From: Nemertoderma westbladi
Taxonomy: Eukaryota; Xenacoelomorpha; Nemertodermatida; Nemertodermatidae
Assembly: GCA_032718475.1 (NCBI GenBank)
Contig: JAUCBJ010008178.1
Coordinates: 1-64,000, forward strand
DNA length: 64,000 nucleotides
Direction of reading: 5' to 3'
The notes beneath the pieces are model-generated. The model did not search any database. It saw nothing but the letters and a program-made list of their open reading frames with translations, and was not told the origin of the DNA. Every line of letters starts with the position of its first letter. The stretch's first letter is position 1. Positions 9,764 to 20,241 of this stretch are shown piece by piece. The translations under genes and the position numbers were made by a program.

Positions 9764-11830
9764 TGGTGTTAGCAATTGGATGGAATTCATATAAATTGAT
9801 TTAGAAATTTCAAACTTGTTTTTTTCGGCGGGTGCCAAATTTTGGTGCCAACACCAAATTTTAAAATATGTCAATTTTGTAAATTGATTGTTTGAAACTT
9901 GTTTTTTTACGCAATTGGGGTTTTTTTGGGTTCTGGTTTCGATGAAATATATACGAGTTGCACCAAGCGTGTCAAACTTGTATTTTTCGGTGCTGAGTGC
10001 AAATTTTGGTGCTAGCACGAAATTTTGAAAATCCATTCAATAGATAAAATTGCTTGTGACAATTTATTTCTTGCGTTTTAGAGGTTTATGGCTGTTCTGA
10101 ATTCAATGGAAAATATAATTATTGAATTAGACATCTCAAACTTGTATTTTTCGGATGTGGGTGCAAAATGTGGTGCTAGCACCAAATTTTGAAAACCATC
10201 AAATATATCAATTGATTGTGTCACCTTGTTTCTTGCGTTATACGGATTTGTGAGGGTTCTGAATTCAATTTGAGAGACTGCTACGTGGAAATCAGAATGG
10301 GTTCCGTAAAGGTCGTGGGACCATGGAGCCCATTTTGGCACTTAGAAGGATAATTGAAGAGTTATCAAAAAAGAAAGACAGGCATCTGGCTGTTATCTTT
10401 GTTGACTTCTTCAAGGCCTTTGATTCAGTCTCTCGCTCACGTATGTTCAGCATACTTTCATTATATGGGATTCCTGATGAAATTATTGCAGCAATCAGAT
10501 CAGTATACGATGGTTCGACAACATTTGTGTCTACTGTTGACGGTGACACAGAACCATTTGAAGTGTTATGGGGCGTACTCCAAGGAGACACGCTTGCACC
10601 ATTCTTGTTCATTATTGCGTCACTATGTTCTACGCATGTCCTTAGATCGTCATAATGATGATGGGGTGATGATAACTCCACCTACTGGCTCCAGAAGTCG
10701 AGGAAATCCTGCCAAGTACCTAACTGATCTAGACTTTGCTGATGACTTAGGTGTACTCTCAGAATCATTAGAGGGAGCCCAGCGGCTCCTCAGCTCATTA
10801 GAACATGCTGCTTCTAGTGTTGGTCTTTTTATTAACTCCAGAAAGACCAAAATTCTGACAGTTAACTTTGAAAGTCCTCAGCAAGTCTCTGATCGGATGA
10901 GCATAAGCTCAAAGGATGGTATGCTTGAGCATGTGGACGACTTCTGTTACCTGGGATCATGGATCCGGAAGTCAGTTGAGGACCTTCGAATACGTAAGGG
11001 AAAGGCATGGGCAGCCTTGAATAGGCTTTCCAGGATTTGGAAGTCACCTAGAATTAATCGGAAACTTAAGGTCCGATTATTTAGAGCAGCAGTAGTTCCA
11101 GTACTCCTCTACGGGAGTCCATGCTGGGCTCTAACTGCTGAGGACACCAAATCTCTGGATGGCACATTCACAAGAATGCTACGCCGGGTACATTGTGTCA
11201 AGTACAATGCACACATCTCCAACCAGACACTATATAACATTGGAGGTGTCTCATTGGTTCCCCCAAGCTTGACACTAGAACAAAATCGCCTCCGCTTTGC
11301 AGGACATTGCTTTCGCCGTGAGGACCAGCCAGTGCATAATCTTGTACTTTGGCAGCCTCATGGAGTGAATAAGCATGGTGGACAGCCCATGACTTTCTTG
11401 AGACGCATCTTAAAGGACACTGGCCTTAAAGATGCGGATGATCTAGCAAATGTCATGGGTGATAGGGAGTTGTGGCAGTGCAATTTTGTTGACAAGCCGG
11501 CACAGCATTCTTAAAAATGCAGCTGCAATGCAGCATGCCGATCCTAGTAGTAGTAGTAGAATTCAATGGAATCAGTAAAAATTTCATAAGAGTTTTCATA
11601 CTTGTATTTTTCACCGGTGGGAGGAAATTGTTGTGCCAAATTTTGGAAAATAAGCAAATTGATCAGGAGATAGTATCATTTTGTTTCTTGCGTTATACGG
11701 GTTTATGAGGGTCATGAATCCGATGGAATCTATATAAACAGCAATGGAAATCGCAAACTTGTACTTTTTGGTGAGGGGAACGAAATTTGGTGCTAGCAAC
11801 AAAATTTGCCAAATCACGCCGAAAAATACA
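9764..11830 (+). repeat. About 165-180 bp tandem repeat inside the composite insert
   Basis: Diverged units share CAAACTTGTATTTTTCGG, GGTGCTAGCACCAAATTTTG (a palindrome-centred motif) and TTTCTTGCGTTATACGGG. Units start near 9764, 9936, 10096, 11559 and 11720; the LINE at 10270-11558 splits the array. Confidence 0.65.
10270..11558 (+). mobile_element. 5'-truncated LINE family A insertion with a 9-bp TSD
   Basis: 1289 bp from the middle of RT (RGNQNGFRKG region) to a (TAG)n tail. GAATTCAAT direct repeats at 10261-10269 and 11559-11567 flank it. It includes VDFFKAFDSV, GVLQGDTLAP and YLTDLDFADDLGVLSESLEG. A small deletion near 10616 (IIVVDYV became IIASLC) shifts the frame, so the reading is in two overlapping ORFs (10323-10655 and 10354-11514). 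Sequence otherwise is very close to the full-length copy at 25.4-28.7 kb. Confidence 0.9.
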
Positions 11831-12302
11831 AGTAGCAATGATCTGGCATGTTAGAAATGTATTCCATTAGAATCAGCGCCCTAGAAAACCTGAAAAATGT
11901 TTATAGCATCGTATAAGTGAATTAACAATTTTTTGTTCTAACTGAAAAGTGCTGGTTACTTGTTTTTTTCATTTTTTTCCTACTCAGAGAGGACTAAACA
12001 GCCATTTATAGTAATCATATCATTTTTAAATATTTTCCAATGAATTTTGCGCCCCAGAAAACCTGTATTGAAAAACAATTAGCCGAAAAATGTAACTTTC
12101 AAATGTTGTGAAAATTGTGCACTACTTGTAATTTTGGAGCTGCAATATAACCTCCCCAGTACATTTTTTCGAAAATTTTGTTTTCCGGTCGGATCTAGAC
12201 TAGTGATACCTACGTACAAACAAAAAATCAGGCCATTTCGAAAAAGGTATTTGTACAGCATTTTATAGCCCGGTACTAATAGGGTTATAGTATCCTTTAC
12301 GT

Positions 12303-13700
12303 TGCGGTGGGAGCACCCATATTGACTATGGCTTGAAAGTTACCTGCATAACCATTTGTTCCATTTAATAATTAATAATTATTAGTTACATAATCATAAG
12401 TTATAGAAATGGTATGTAAGGTAGCCCTTTCAGTAACAGTAAGAATTTTGTCTGGGTCAATGTGGACATCAATAGAAAAGGCTCAAGAACTGGGAGATGT
12501 CTGGTTGCATAATTTATAGAATATTCCATGTCTACTATGGATATGTTTGTCAAATAACAAATGTGTGCATTTTTTTTTAAGACAATTGGGGAGGTAGTAT
12601 CATTATGTAAATATATTTGGTCATTTTGTTTTGAATACCGTATATATTAGGATTTGGCCAACTATTTTTTTTTAGCATCGGCAGAGCGAGTAGAATAACT
12701 GGGTTCAATAATTACCTCATTTCTTATATAACTAGTCTCAGGTACATCAAAGGCTAGATAATCCTGTGGCCAGATAGTCACACCATCTTTAGGTGCTCTC
12801 AATAGGCAAGTTGAGTCAGTCCAGCGTCAATCAGAATCAGTCAGCCAGAATCAGTACAGCGGATTACAGGAGCGCCTGACTCTGAATCATAGTTAAATAC
12901 GACTGAAGAACCATTAGCAAATGTTACACGGTTATATTTTGGCTCGATAAGTAAAGTCATTATTGGCAAGAAAAGGATTGCCTGCAATGATTGGTGACCC
13001 AAGCTCTTGACTACAAGAGCATCAAAATAAAAGCTGAGTGATTTTCGGGAAAAAGTGATACGAGTTTTTCCTAGTACACCTAATGAGGAGACCACGAGTT
13101 TCTCCTAGTACACCTAATGAGGAGACCACGAGTTTCTCCTAGTACACCTAATGAGGAGACCCCATCTGCCTGGCTCGGTTTCTGAGTGTTATTGGGGTAA
13201 ATAGTTCCTCCAAGACGTTTGAGTTCATCAGCTCGGATTAGGTTTGATTCTGCACCACAGTCCAAAATAAGACGCGCTTGGGTGCCTTTGTAAACAACAT
13301 CAAGGAAGGGTGAATGGCAAACTGAAACCCGTGAAACATTAAGAGGAGATTTGCCTTGTTGATGAACAGACAAAGAGGAGATTTGTCTTGTTGATGAACA
13401 GACTTAGACATGACATGCGGATCATTGATAAAATCATCATCATGTAAACTTAAATCCAAAATGTCCTCAATTTCAACAAGTCGTGTTCGAATAAATTGTT
13501 TATCACCCTCTGGCAAGTGTGGACATAAACGGAGAAAGTGACCAAAATTTGCACGTCAGCTTGTTTACAAATAGGGCACACCTTATTTGTCTGTGTTTGC
13601 CCTGTTCGAGATTTAGAATTAAATCGAGGCCTTGACTTGAAAGTTCCAGATGTTGAACGCATGGTTTTAATTTCTTCGGTCTGGTGTAACTACTCACTAC
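12303..13700 (-). pseudogene. Gypsy-like gag zinc-finger and aspartic protease remnant
   Basis: Minus strand: a basic stretch TSGTFKSRPRFNSKSRTG and a CPIC zinc-binding fragment (about 13660-13565), EGDKQFIRTRLVEIEDIL (about 13510-13450), then protease ARLILDCGAESNLIRADELK (about 13290-13225), in which the active-site D[ST]G reads D-C-G. A linker with APKDGVTIWPQDYLAFDVPE (about 12800-12735) and VNMGAPTA (about 12330) leads toward RT. A 34-bp triplication and frameshifts break the frame. Confidence 0.7.
13066..13170. repeat. 34-bp tandem triplication within the protease remnant
   Basis: GAGTTTCTCCTAGTACACCT then AATGAGGAGACCAC repeats three times with almost no divergence, so it arose recently in already dead coding sequence. 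Confidence 0.9.
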
Positions 13701-13966
13701 ATTCTGTCTTTAAGTAGTAGTTATCAGTAGTAGATAGCATGGTGTGTAGGTACCGGTATACAAACAATCAACCAGTCTTGGATATACAATCAACTGGTCA
13801 GTGGTACTGGTAACATATTTGCGGTATCAGGTTGGCTGTGCTGTCCTGTAGGTCTATTCAGTCAGTCAGTGATTAGATTCAGCAGACTGCGTTCCTGAAT
13901 TGCATTCCAAATTATTTGATAAACCGATGGGCTTAAACGGAAGCTTTTTCCAGCGCAGAATTGTTC

Positions 13967-13990
13967 GTTTCGATCCCAGCCACCACACCA
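13967..13990 (-). promoter_or_regulatory. tRNA primer-binding site of the gypsy-like element
   Basis: The plus strand reads GTTTCGATCCCAGCCACC followed by ACACCA, which looks like a tRNA 3' end: T-loop TTCGATC, acceptor strand and CCA. On the element's strand this is TGGTGTGGTGGCTGG..., starting at the LTR edge, as expected for a minus-strand primer site. The tRNA species was not determined. Confidence 0.8.
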
Positions 13991-14164
13991 GTAAGGAACA
14001 ACAAAGCAGGAACTATATAACGCAGTACAGTGCTGTAGTTTATTCACAACTGCAAACTGTATAAGATTATATATAATAATAAACACTGAATGAATAATAT
14101 CTGGGTTACTGGTAGGTTGGTACATGGCCACGACCATGGCCTACTATATATACTGTAGGTAGTG
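13991..14164 (-). repeat. 5' LTR of the gypsy-like element
   Basis: About 174 bp, pairing with 6206-6377 at about 95% identity, and directly followed by the primer-binding site on the minus strand. Confidence 0.8.
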
Positions 14165-14899
14165 TAGCGTGCGGTGCATACAAATGATATATCTCACCCA
14201 CTTAAACACCACAGCAACATCAACTTGCTCATCATTAGTGGTGATCTAAATCTTAAAAGTGCGGATACATGATTTAGAAGATACAGGTCATCAGTTTGTA
14301 TAAATTATAGAGGGTGTCAGGTACAGATATAATGAAGGTATAGACCATGTTAAAGTATTCACAAATCCTGTTGTGTTTGCCTTTAATCAATTGGTTTGCA
14401 AAGCTGTAGCAGTCCTCTATATGTACCTTATTACATGTACACAATCGGTGGTTGTAAGGGCTCCCTGTTTAATCATCCATTTTAGTTCCTTAACCCTTTA
14501 TGTATAGGGATGAGATTATCAGGTCCGACCCAATCTTCTTCTGGTATGCAGATTGAGAGAGGTGAATTTAATTCAGGGCTGATAAAATTCGTTCAGAATG
14601 ACTGATTCGAAGACGTTGTCAAACAAATTAGATGTCGCAATTGGTTGATAGGATGGTGCTAAGAAGGGATCCCTTGTCTTTCCTTTATGGCGCTAGTGAT
14701 TATGGTGGCCCCAAATGTATGTGGAACACTGCCCAATCTAAAACTTGCAATAACTATGTTACGTATGATAGGACAGATCAATGATTTTTTACAATAGGTA
14801 ATTCCCTCATAGCTGATTCATAAATGATGGGTTTACAATACAGTCTACAGAAATCTGTTCTGCAGTGAACCTTTGCCAGGCAAATCTCTCAGTGTGTAA
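14165..14899. other. Unassigned sequence, possibly decayed LINE
   Basis: Minus-strand translation gives only scattered open stretches. It lies directly 3' (in LINE direction) of the endonuclease remnant at 14900-16330 and may be its decayed RT, but I see no RT motif. Confidence 0.35.
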
Positions 14900-16330
14900 A
14901 GGTTATCTGAATACATCCGTTTGTGGCTCACATTACCGTGTAGTGGGAACTTGAAAGTTGAGGATACTGGTATGTAATCTGACAAGTTCAGTTGATTTAC
15001 ATCCATAACTGACCCATTCCTGAAGTATGTAGCTCCTACAGATGAGGTGATTATGTGATCTATATAGGAGTTCCCCTAGTGCCCTCGATATGTGTTCATG
15101 GGTCCACCTGTTTTTTCTATGGTGTCAAGTAATTTAAGTCCACGATCATGTAGGAAGTCATCTAGTCGCAAGCCATACGGTGCAGCTACATCCCGAGAGA
15201 AACACATGGACCTTGTAAGGGATCTACATCACGTTGATTTCAGATAAGATAATTGGAATTGCATCATTGTGGCTCAAGATTGTTGTTGATAATCTACCTA
15301 AAATAATTCATATTAAAATAAAAAGAGGGTCTAATTGGCTAATATACTTAAATAATATGAGGGTCTAATTGGCTAATATACTTAAATAATATGAGGGTCT
15401 AATTGGCTAATATACTTAAATAATATAAAGTAAACGCTTTATATTTGATGTACATAGTGTTATTTTGTGGTGCATTCCTGTATTCTTTAAGTGTGAGGCA
15501 GGCTGGTAGGCCGAAAGCGCTTACTTTGTATTATTTAATTATATCAGCCAATTAGACCCTCTTTTTACTTGAATATGAATTATTCTATGACACCGTTGGC
15601 TTAGGCATACCACTTCATCTCATAATCTACCTAATCTATCTACGAACTAATAGTGGTTCGCATATAAAACATTACTTATTAAGCAATTTCAATATTTACA
15701 CATCTCAATTATTCTGAATTTCTGATATACAGATATATGGACCGCGGTACACAAAATAACAACACTACAGCACTAATAGCAATATGTCGGTACGACCGAC
15801 AGTCCGACAGCAACAATAAATCGGGTACAGTAGTATAGTATGTCAACACAACCGGCACAGCAAGTGAAAAACAAAATACACTAATACAGCAATCAAAAAT
15901 ATAAAAATACCTTCCGACACGAAATAACCCAACATCATGTTTAATCTAACAAAAAATCGTGAACAAGATAATGTACTTCTATTGAGTTCATTGACAACCT
16001 GGGAAGTCTTCAAAACAGCTTAAGTCTTTTCCAGCATCGGGTGCATAGCACGAAAGAATAAGAAGGGGGTATTGTAACCAATAAAATTTAACCTGAACCC
16101 TATTATGTTATCACGATCACCAGATGCAACAACTGAGGCATCACTAAACTTTTCGATCCTAAACCATAATCCTATACCACCAGCACCGCGTACTCTATTG
16201 GGGTTCTTCATTAAAGAGCTCACAGTGTAGATGCATTCAAATTCTTTATCACAGTTAGATAAGAGTCCTTTGCTTTCGGTTGAATCTAGCCAGGGTTCCT
16301 GAAATCCAAGTAAAAGCTTTCACTTCTCTC
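14900..16330 (-). pseudogene. Decayed LINE endonuclease, split by a MITE
   Basis: The minus strand encodes FQEPWLDSTESKGLLSNC (about 16305-16250) and RVRGAGGIGLWFRIEKFSD (about 16205-16150), like the N-terminal part of an exonuclease-endonuclease-phosphatase domain. At about 15180-14930 it encodes LRLDDFLHDRGLKLLDTIEK, NSYIDHIITSSVGATYFRNG and LNLSDYIPVSSTFKFP, like its C-terminal (DH..SDH) part. Stops and the foldback element at 15301-15585 interrupt it. It differs clearly from LINE families A and B. Confidence 0.5.
15301..15585. mobile_element. Foldback MITE with TA target duplication
   Basis: Long terminal inverted repeats: the left arm AATAATTCATATTAAAATAA then GAGGGTCTAATTGGCTAATA pairs with the right arm (TAAAAAGAGGGTCTAATTGG on the minus strand) and continues inward to AAAGTAAACGCTTT / AAAGTAAGCGCTTT. 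TA dinucleotides flank it (15299-15300, 15586-15587). The left arm contains a 34-bp segment (GAGGGTCTAATTGGCTAATA onward) repeated three times; the right arm has it once. No coding capacity. Confidence 0.8.
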
Positions 16331-16344
16331 CTGCAGATACAGTG

Positions 16345-16393
16345 CATGACCTACTATAACAGTAGTCTAGTACTTTTGATATAGTAGGTCATG
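16345..16393. other. Perfect 14-bp inverted repeat with a 21-nt loop
   Basis: CATGACCTACTATA (16345-16358) and its exact reverse complement (16380-16393). Could be a small foldback; no function is inferred. Confidence 0.7.
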
Positions 16394-16860
16394 TAGTACA
16401 GTGCCACATAATTCCCAGTATACTCTGTACTCAGCCCCTCGATAAATAAGTATGAGTAGATTATTTCCCTCTTGAGCTAGCAGATTCTAATCATCTTACT
16501 GGTGTATGATGATGATGCTTCTTTATGTGTGGTTGGTCTGTCTACTATTCGTCAGCAGTCCATTGGAGTTTGGCTTCTAATAGGGGTGGTTAGTCTGTCT
16601 GACTGGCTTTGATTCATGATAAGAATTGAGTTGATCTGTGATGATATAGAGGTTGGGGTGCTCAGAATGAGCACAGACATTTTTAGAATAGGTATAATCC
16701 AATTCCAATGTGTTGTAATAGTTCCTTGTATGAGCTGTAGAGGCAGTAGTCTCACCTATCTTACTTGGTTTTATTGTTATTTTTCACCTGTTTTATTAAA
16801 TTGTACTTATATATAGAACTCAAATATAACAATGAGAAAAGTTCTTGTAATTTTGAATGT
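16394..16860. other. Noncoding flank before the BEL element
   Basis: AT-rich; no gene recognised. It ends in a poly(C) run (16861-16879) that continues on the far side of the BEL insertion (40444-40465). Confidence 0.45.
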
Positions 16861-16879
16861 CCCCCCCCCCCCCCCCCCC

Positions 16880-18045
16880 TGTAAAAGCTTTTGCATCATT
16901 AACCGGTTATTTTCCCTTAAAGTACTCTGTAGTTGGTTTGCCAGGCATAAAAAGGCCGTGTCCTTGCTGTACTGGTGTTTTAGAGGACATAAAAGTCATT
17001 TCTTCTGTATTTGTACTGTATTTGTACTTTAGAGGACATAATCCGCAATCTCGTGACGCGATAAGCTAGATACTCTTGAAAACAGTGTCGCTACCATGAC
17101 GACGGCTAACAGCTGATATTGCCACGTCGACGTTTCTTTGTTTCTTTGTTCTCTCGTTGTTCGGTTGACCAATCAGAGCGTTTTTTGTCTCTGTGTTGGA
17201 GGTGTATACAGAACTCAGTAGTTCAGTGTGTTATGTTTTTGCCCAGAGCCTAAGAACACCGGCTTTTGGCACCTCCGTGTTTCAGTCTTTAGTCTTACAT
17301 TAGTAGGCTTAATTATAGAACGTATATCTGTTATCTTACCTACCTACTCATACTCACTCACTTAATAATCATTTATACCTTAACTTTACTGCTTTTATTG
17401 TCGGTTGTTCATTATATTGGTTGATGAAATATTATATCGGAATACTGATCAATAGTCAGACACCCCACCTTCTTGATATTCTAAAGGTTAGAGAGACCGG
17501 TTACAGATAAACGATTGCGACCTATGTTAAGTGGTTTGAAGTGAATCTAATGCTATTTCATATGCCCGACATAAATTGTATGTTGCTCTCTTTATACGTG
17601 ACCAAATTTAGTGAAGGTCGGCAGATTAGTGTGCAGTATTGTGCAGCATTGTGTATGAGTGTAACTGATAACAAAGCATCTCCTAAAGAATGCGCCATAT
17701 ACGTGAATCTATAGCCTTTTCGTTGTGTCTAGTTTAAGTCATAACTCTGTTTACATTTTTAGAGCGCCACGTCCTAAAGGAACTGTTAATATTTCCCGAA
17801 AGTGAATAATATTTGTCAGAGATTATATATTACGATCAGTCGAATAATACAGTAGGCTTACACCATCAATCATTAAGCTCCGAACTCAGTCTCCCGGGTA
17901 TATCCAACGGGTGAATGATTGCGCATAGACTGGCTTCGGCTAATGTAGTGTATCAAATACTCGTCATAGGCTAAAGACTATATATCATCCAAAAGACATC
18001 CTAATTTGGCAGGTTAAACTGTCAAAGGTCTTAAAAGCGCAAACA
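16880..18045 (+). repeat. 5' LTR of the BEL/Pao element
   Basis: 1166 bp, with TG...CA ends. Differences from the 3' LTR that I found by eye: CATCATTAACCGG/CGTCATTAACTGG, CCATGACG/CCATGGCG, CCTACCTA/CCTTCCTA, ATATTCTA/ATATACTA and CATTTTTAG/CATATTTAG. Confidence 0.95.
16946..16955 (+). promoter_or_regulatory. TATA-like box in the 5' LTR
   Basis: CATAAAAAGG near the LTR start; the same motif is at 39344-39353 in the 3' LTR. A plausible core promoter; the transcription start is not determinable from sequence. Confidence 0.4.
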
Positions 18046-18061
18046 ATAACAGATATTGCTT

Positions 18062-18086
18062 CTGGATTGCGGTGTAAGCAATCCAG
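18062..18086 (+). other. 9-bp perfect hairpin just inside the 5' LTR
   Basis: CTGGATTGC (18062-18070), loop GGTGTAA, then GCAATCCAG (18078-18086). It starts 17 nt after the LTR, where a primer-binding site is expected. It may be part of an unusual priming or packaging signal. Confidence 0.65.
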
Positions 18087-18339
18087 TCTAAAGTACCGGT
18101 ACCGGTTGAACGGTAACCTGTACTGCTGTAGGCCTGTAGGCCCAACTGCCCGAACCGGTACTTACAGTACAAGTACAGCAGTATTATTCGATTTGATTAT
18201 TATATGCCGGTAGGTCTTAATAATTAATCGGGGACGCCTGGATTTTATTGGGATTTTACTTAGGCCTATTTCTGTCAGTTTTATTTATTTGTAGGCCAGT
18301 ATTGAGCAGAAGGCGTGTAAGCCTGCTCAGATTGTACAG

Positions 18340-18911
18340 ATAATTTGTAGGCTTGACTGTTGGCTAGCTGTTGATTAGGTCTGAACGGATTGCAGTGCAT
18401 GTAAAGCATATGTCCGATAAAGAACGGTTAGGAAGTAGGGGCAGCCATAGCTGTAAGGTAAACCCCCATCTAAAGAATAAGTCGTACTACTGGGTTAGAA
18501 CGCATACTACTTAACCATTTCGGAGTCTGCATGTCCTGTGGTTTATTTAGGCTTGATAGTAGTTTGCCAGCGTTTGGTCTGTACTTTGTTTGTGTAGTCT
18601 GTACGGGTAGCGTATAATTTTATTTAGATAATTTGTAGGCTGGATAGTTGTCTGGCTGCTGTTGGGTTTGAGGAAATTTCGGTGTGTGTAAAGCATCTGT
18701 CCGATAAAGAACGGTTAGGAAGTAGGGGCAGCCATAGCTGTAAGGTAAACCCCCATCTAAAGAATAAGTCGTACTACTGGGTTAGAACGCATACTACTTA
18801 ACCATTTCGGAGTCTGCATATACCGTAGTTTGTTTAGGCTTGATAGTAGTCTGTCAGTATTTGGTCTGCATTTTGTTTGAATGGTCTGTACGCGTAGCGT
18901 AATATTTATTA
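18340..18911 (+). repeat. 286-bp tandem duplication with an identical 122-nt core
   Basis: Two units; the outer parts are clearly diverged, but 18411-18532 and 18698-18819 are identical over 122 nt (from TGTCCGATAAAGAACGG to CGGAGTCTGCAT). The core can fold: GGTTA...TAACC and AGTAG...CTACT form a closing stem with a 3-nt bulge, and CAGC-CATA-GCTG forms an inner hairpin flanked by GGG/CCC. A structured RNA element is inferred. Confidence 0.8.
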
Positions 18912-19867
18912 TTCAGAGTTTATGCGATTATTCGCAACATTCATATCCCCAAGTTTATTCCTACAGTAATTGTGTTTGTTATACATACCGTTATAGTTAA
19001 ACTAACCCCGGTACTACATCAGGGCTGCTCGGCGTAGGTAAAGACTGGTGATTTTGTGCACCGGTCACTCCGGCAGATACCGTGGTTCTTTTAGCTGTTC
19101 AAGTATTTTTAACTACTGATTATTTGTTGTACAAGTACTTGTACCTAATTTAGGGTTTAGTGTACAGTACTTTCCGAAGGTGATTAGTGTGTAGGCAGTG
19201 TATGTGTGTTGTAAAGTGGTTAATAGGCACGTTGGTTCTGGTAGACCGCGGTAATTAACTTCTAGGTAGGGACACTCCGTGATACATAACGTAGTACCTA
19301 TAGCGATACGGTTATAGGTCGTCAGGCGGTGGTATTTTCCTATCTGGACAACGCAGTATATTTACTACTACTTATTATTTTCAAATACCGTAGTAACCTG
19401 TCCGTTGTAATAACCAGATATTCTAACCCTTTGTTAGGCTGGTTAGTAGACTTCTTGTAAAATTACCCTAAAAATTTGTATTTGTGTATTTGTAATTAAA
19501 TTTTTGTGTTTATTTAGAGATTGTAATCTCAACCCGAATTGTACGTAATTTGTAGTATAAGTAACTTAGGTAAATTAGAATTATTTGTTTTAGTGTCCAA
19601 CAAGTAGCACTCCACTGAGAGCGCACAGCTTCTGTGTAGTGACTCCCCCCAGAAATAATAACATTTATTTCAAACATTGACAAAACCCATTAAACGGGTA
19701 TATATATATTATAAATCAACTCAAACGATTTATAAATAGTAGGCCTGCCATACAACAATTAGGTCTCAATATCAGTTGGACTGCTGCTTAAATAACGGTA
19801 ATAAAGTAAGTTAAAGTAACCAAGTAACCTTTAAAATTCAGAAATTCAATTATTTAAAATAATTGAT

Positions 19868-20110
19868 ATACCGGTATCCACGATAGGCCTATTATATATG
19901 TATATTTGTGCTAAAATTATATACCGGTTTCTGTGAAAAACCTAGTCTGTAATTATACTTATATATATACACTATAAGTGTAAACTGCATACCGGTATTC
20001 ACGATAGGCCTATTATATATTTATATATATTTGTGCTAAAATTACCTACCGGTATTCTGTGATAAACTAGTCTGTAATAATACTTATATATACTATAAGC
20101 ATACCGGTAT
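19868..20110 (+). repeat. About 120-bp tandem duplication upstream of gag
   Basis: Two diverged copies share ACCGGTAT.CACGATAGGCCT, TATATTTGTGCTAAAATTA and CTAGTCTGTAAT.ATACTTAT. They end about 130 bp before the gag ATG. Confidence 0.75.
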
Positions 20111-20241
20111 ACTAATATATTATATATCACGCTACACTGAGTAGCAGTATCGGTAATTAATTACTAGGCTAGCAGTTAATACTGAATTACTAGACTTACT
20201 TAGACTGTAATAGCAGTAGACATTCAACTGTGCAAACAAAC

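Larger units (their letters stand above)
9450..12287. mobile_element. Composite insert with 15-bp direct repeats and terminal inverted motifs
   Basis: Inserted in the gypsy-like pol: TAGTATCCTTTACGT occurs at 9435-9449 and 12288-12302, and removing the insert plus one copy restores host continuity. The inner ends are inverted: TAACCCTATTAAACCCGGG (9480-9498) against TAACCCTATTAGTACCGGG on the other strand (ending 12287). A further 30 bp of degenerate TATCCTTTA copies and an 11-G run sit at the left edge. The interior is AT-rich with a tandem repeat and a LINE insertion and has no ORF of its own. A 15-bp duplication does not fit common DNA transposons, so its class is unresolved. Confidence 0.6.
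6206..14164 (-). mobile_element. Degenerate Ty3/gypsy-like LTR retrotransposon
   Basis: On the minus strand the order is LTR (14164-13991), primer-binding site (13990-13967), gag/protease remains (about 13700-12303), RT (about 9445-8176), RNase H (about 8142-7831), integrase (about 7803-6934), a C-terminal tail and LTR (6377-6206). The LTRs are only about 172 bp. Frameshifts and stops break every domain, so it is dead. Later insertions are a truncated LINE (8534-8958) in RT and a composite element (9450-12287) between protease and RT. Family assignment within Ty3/gypsy rests on remembered protein similarity. Confidence 0.8.
18046..20241 (+). other. 2.2-kb untranslated leader of the BEL/Pao element
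   Basis: From the LTR edge to the gag ATG, with no long open frame. It holds a perfect hairpin (18062-18086), a 286-bp tandem duplication with an identical 122-nt core (18340-18911) and a second, roughly 120-bp tandem duplication (19868-20110). The many ATGs before gag make simple ribosome scanning unlikely. No canonical primer-binding site directly abuts the LTR. Confidence 0.7.

Noticed and set aside
9476-12290. piggyBac-type element with TTAA and CCCTATTA ends
   Set aside because: The left end reads TTAA/CCC, but the right flank is TTAT and the real duplicated target is the 15-bp TAGTATCCTTTACGT, so the TTAA is probably coincidental.
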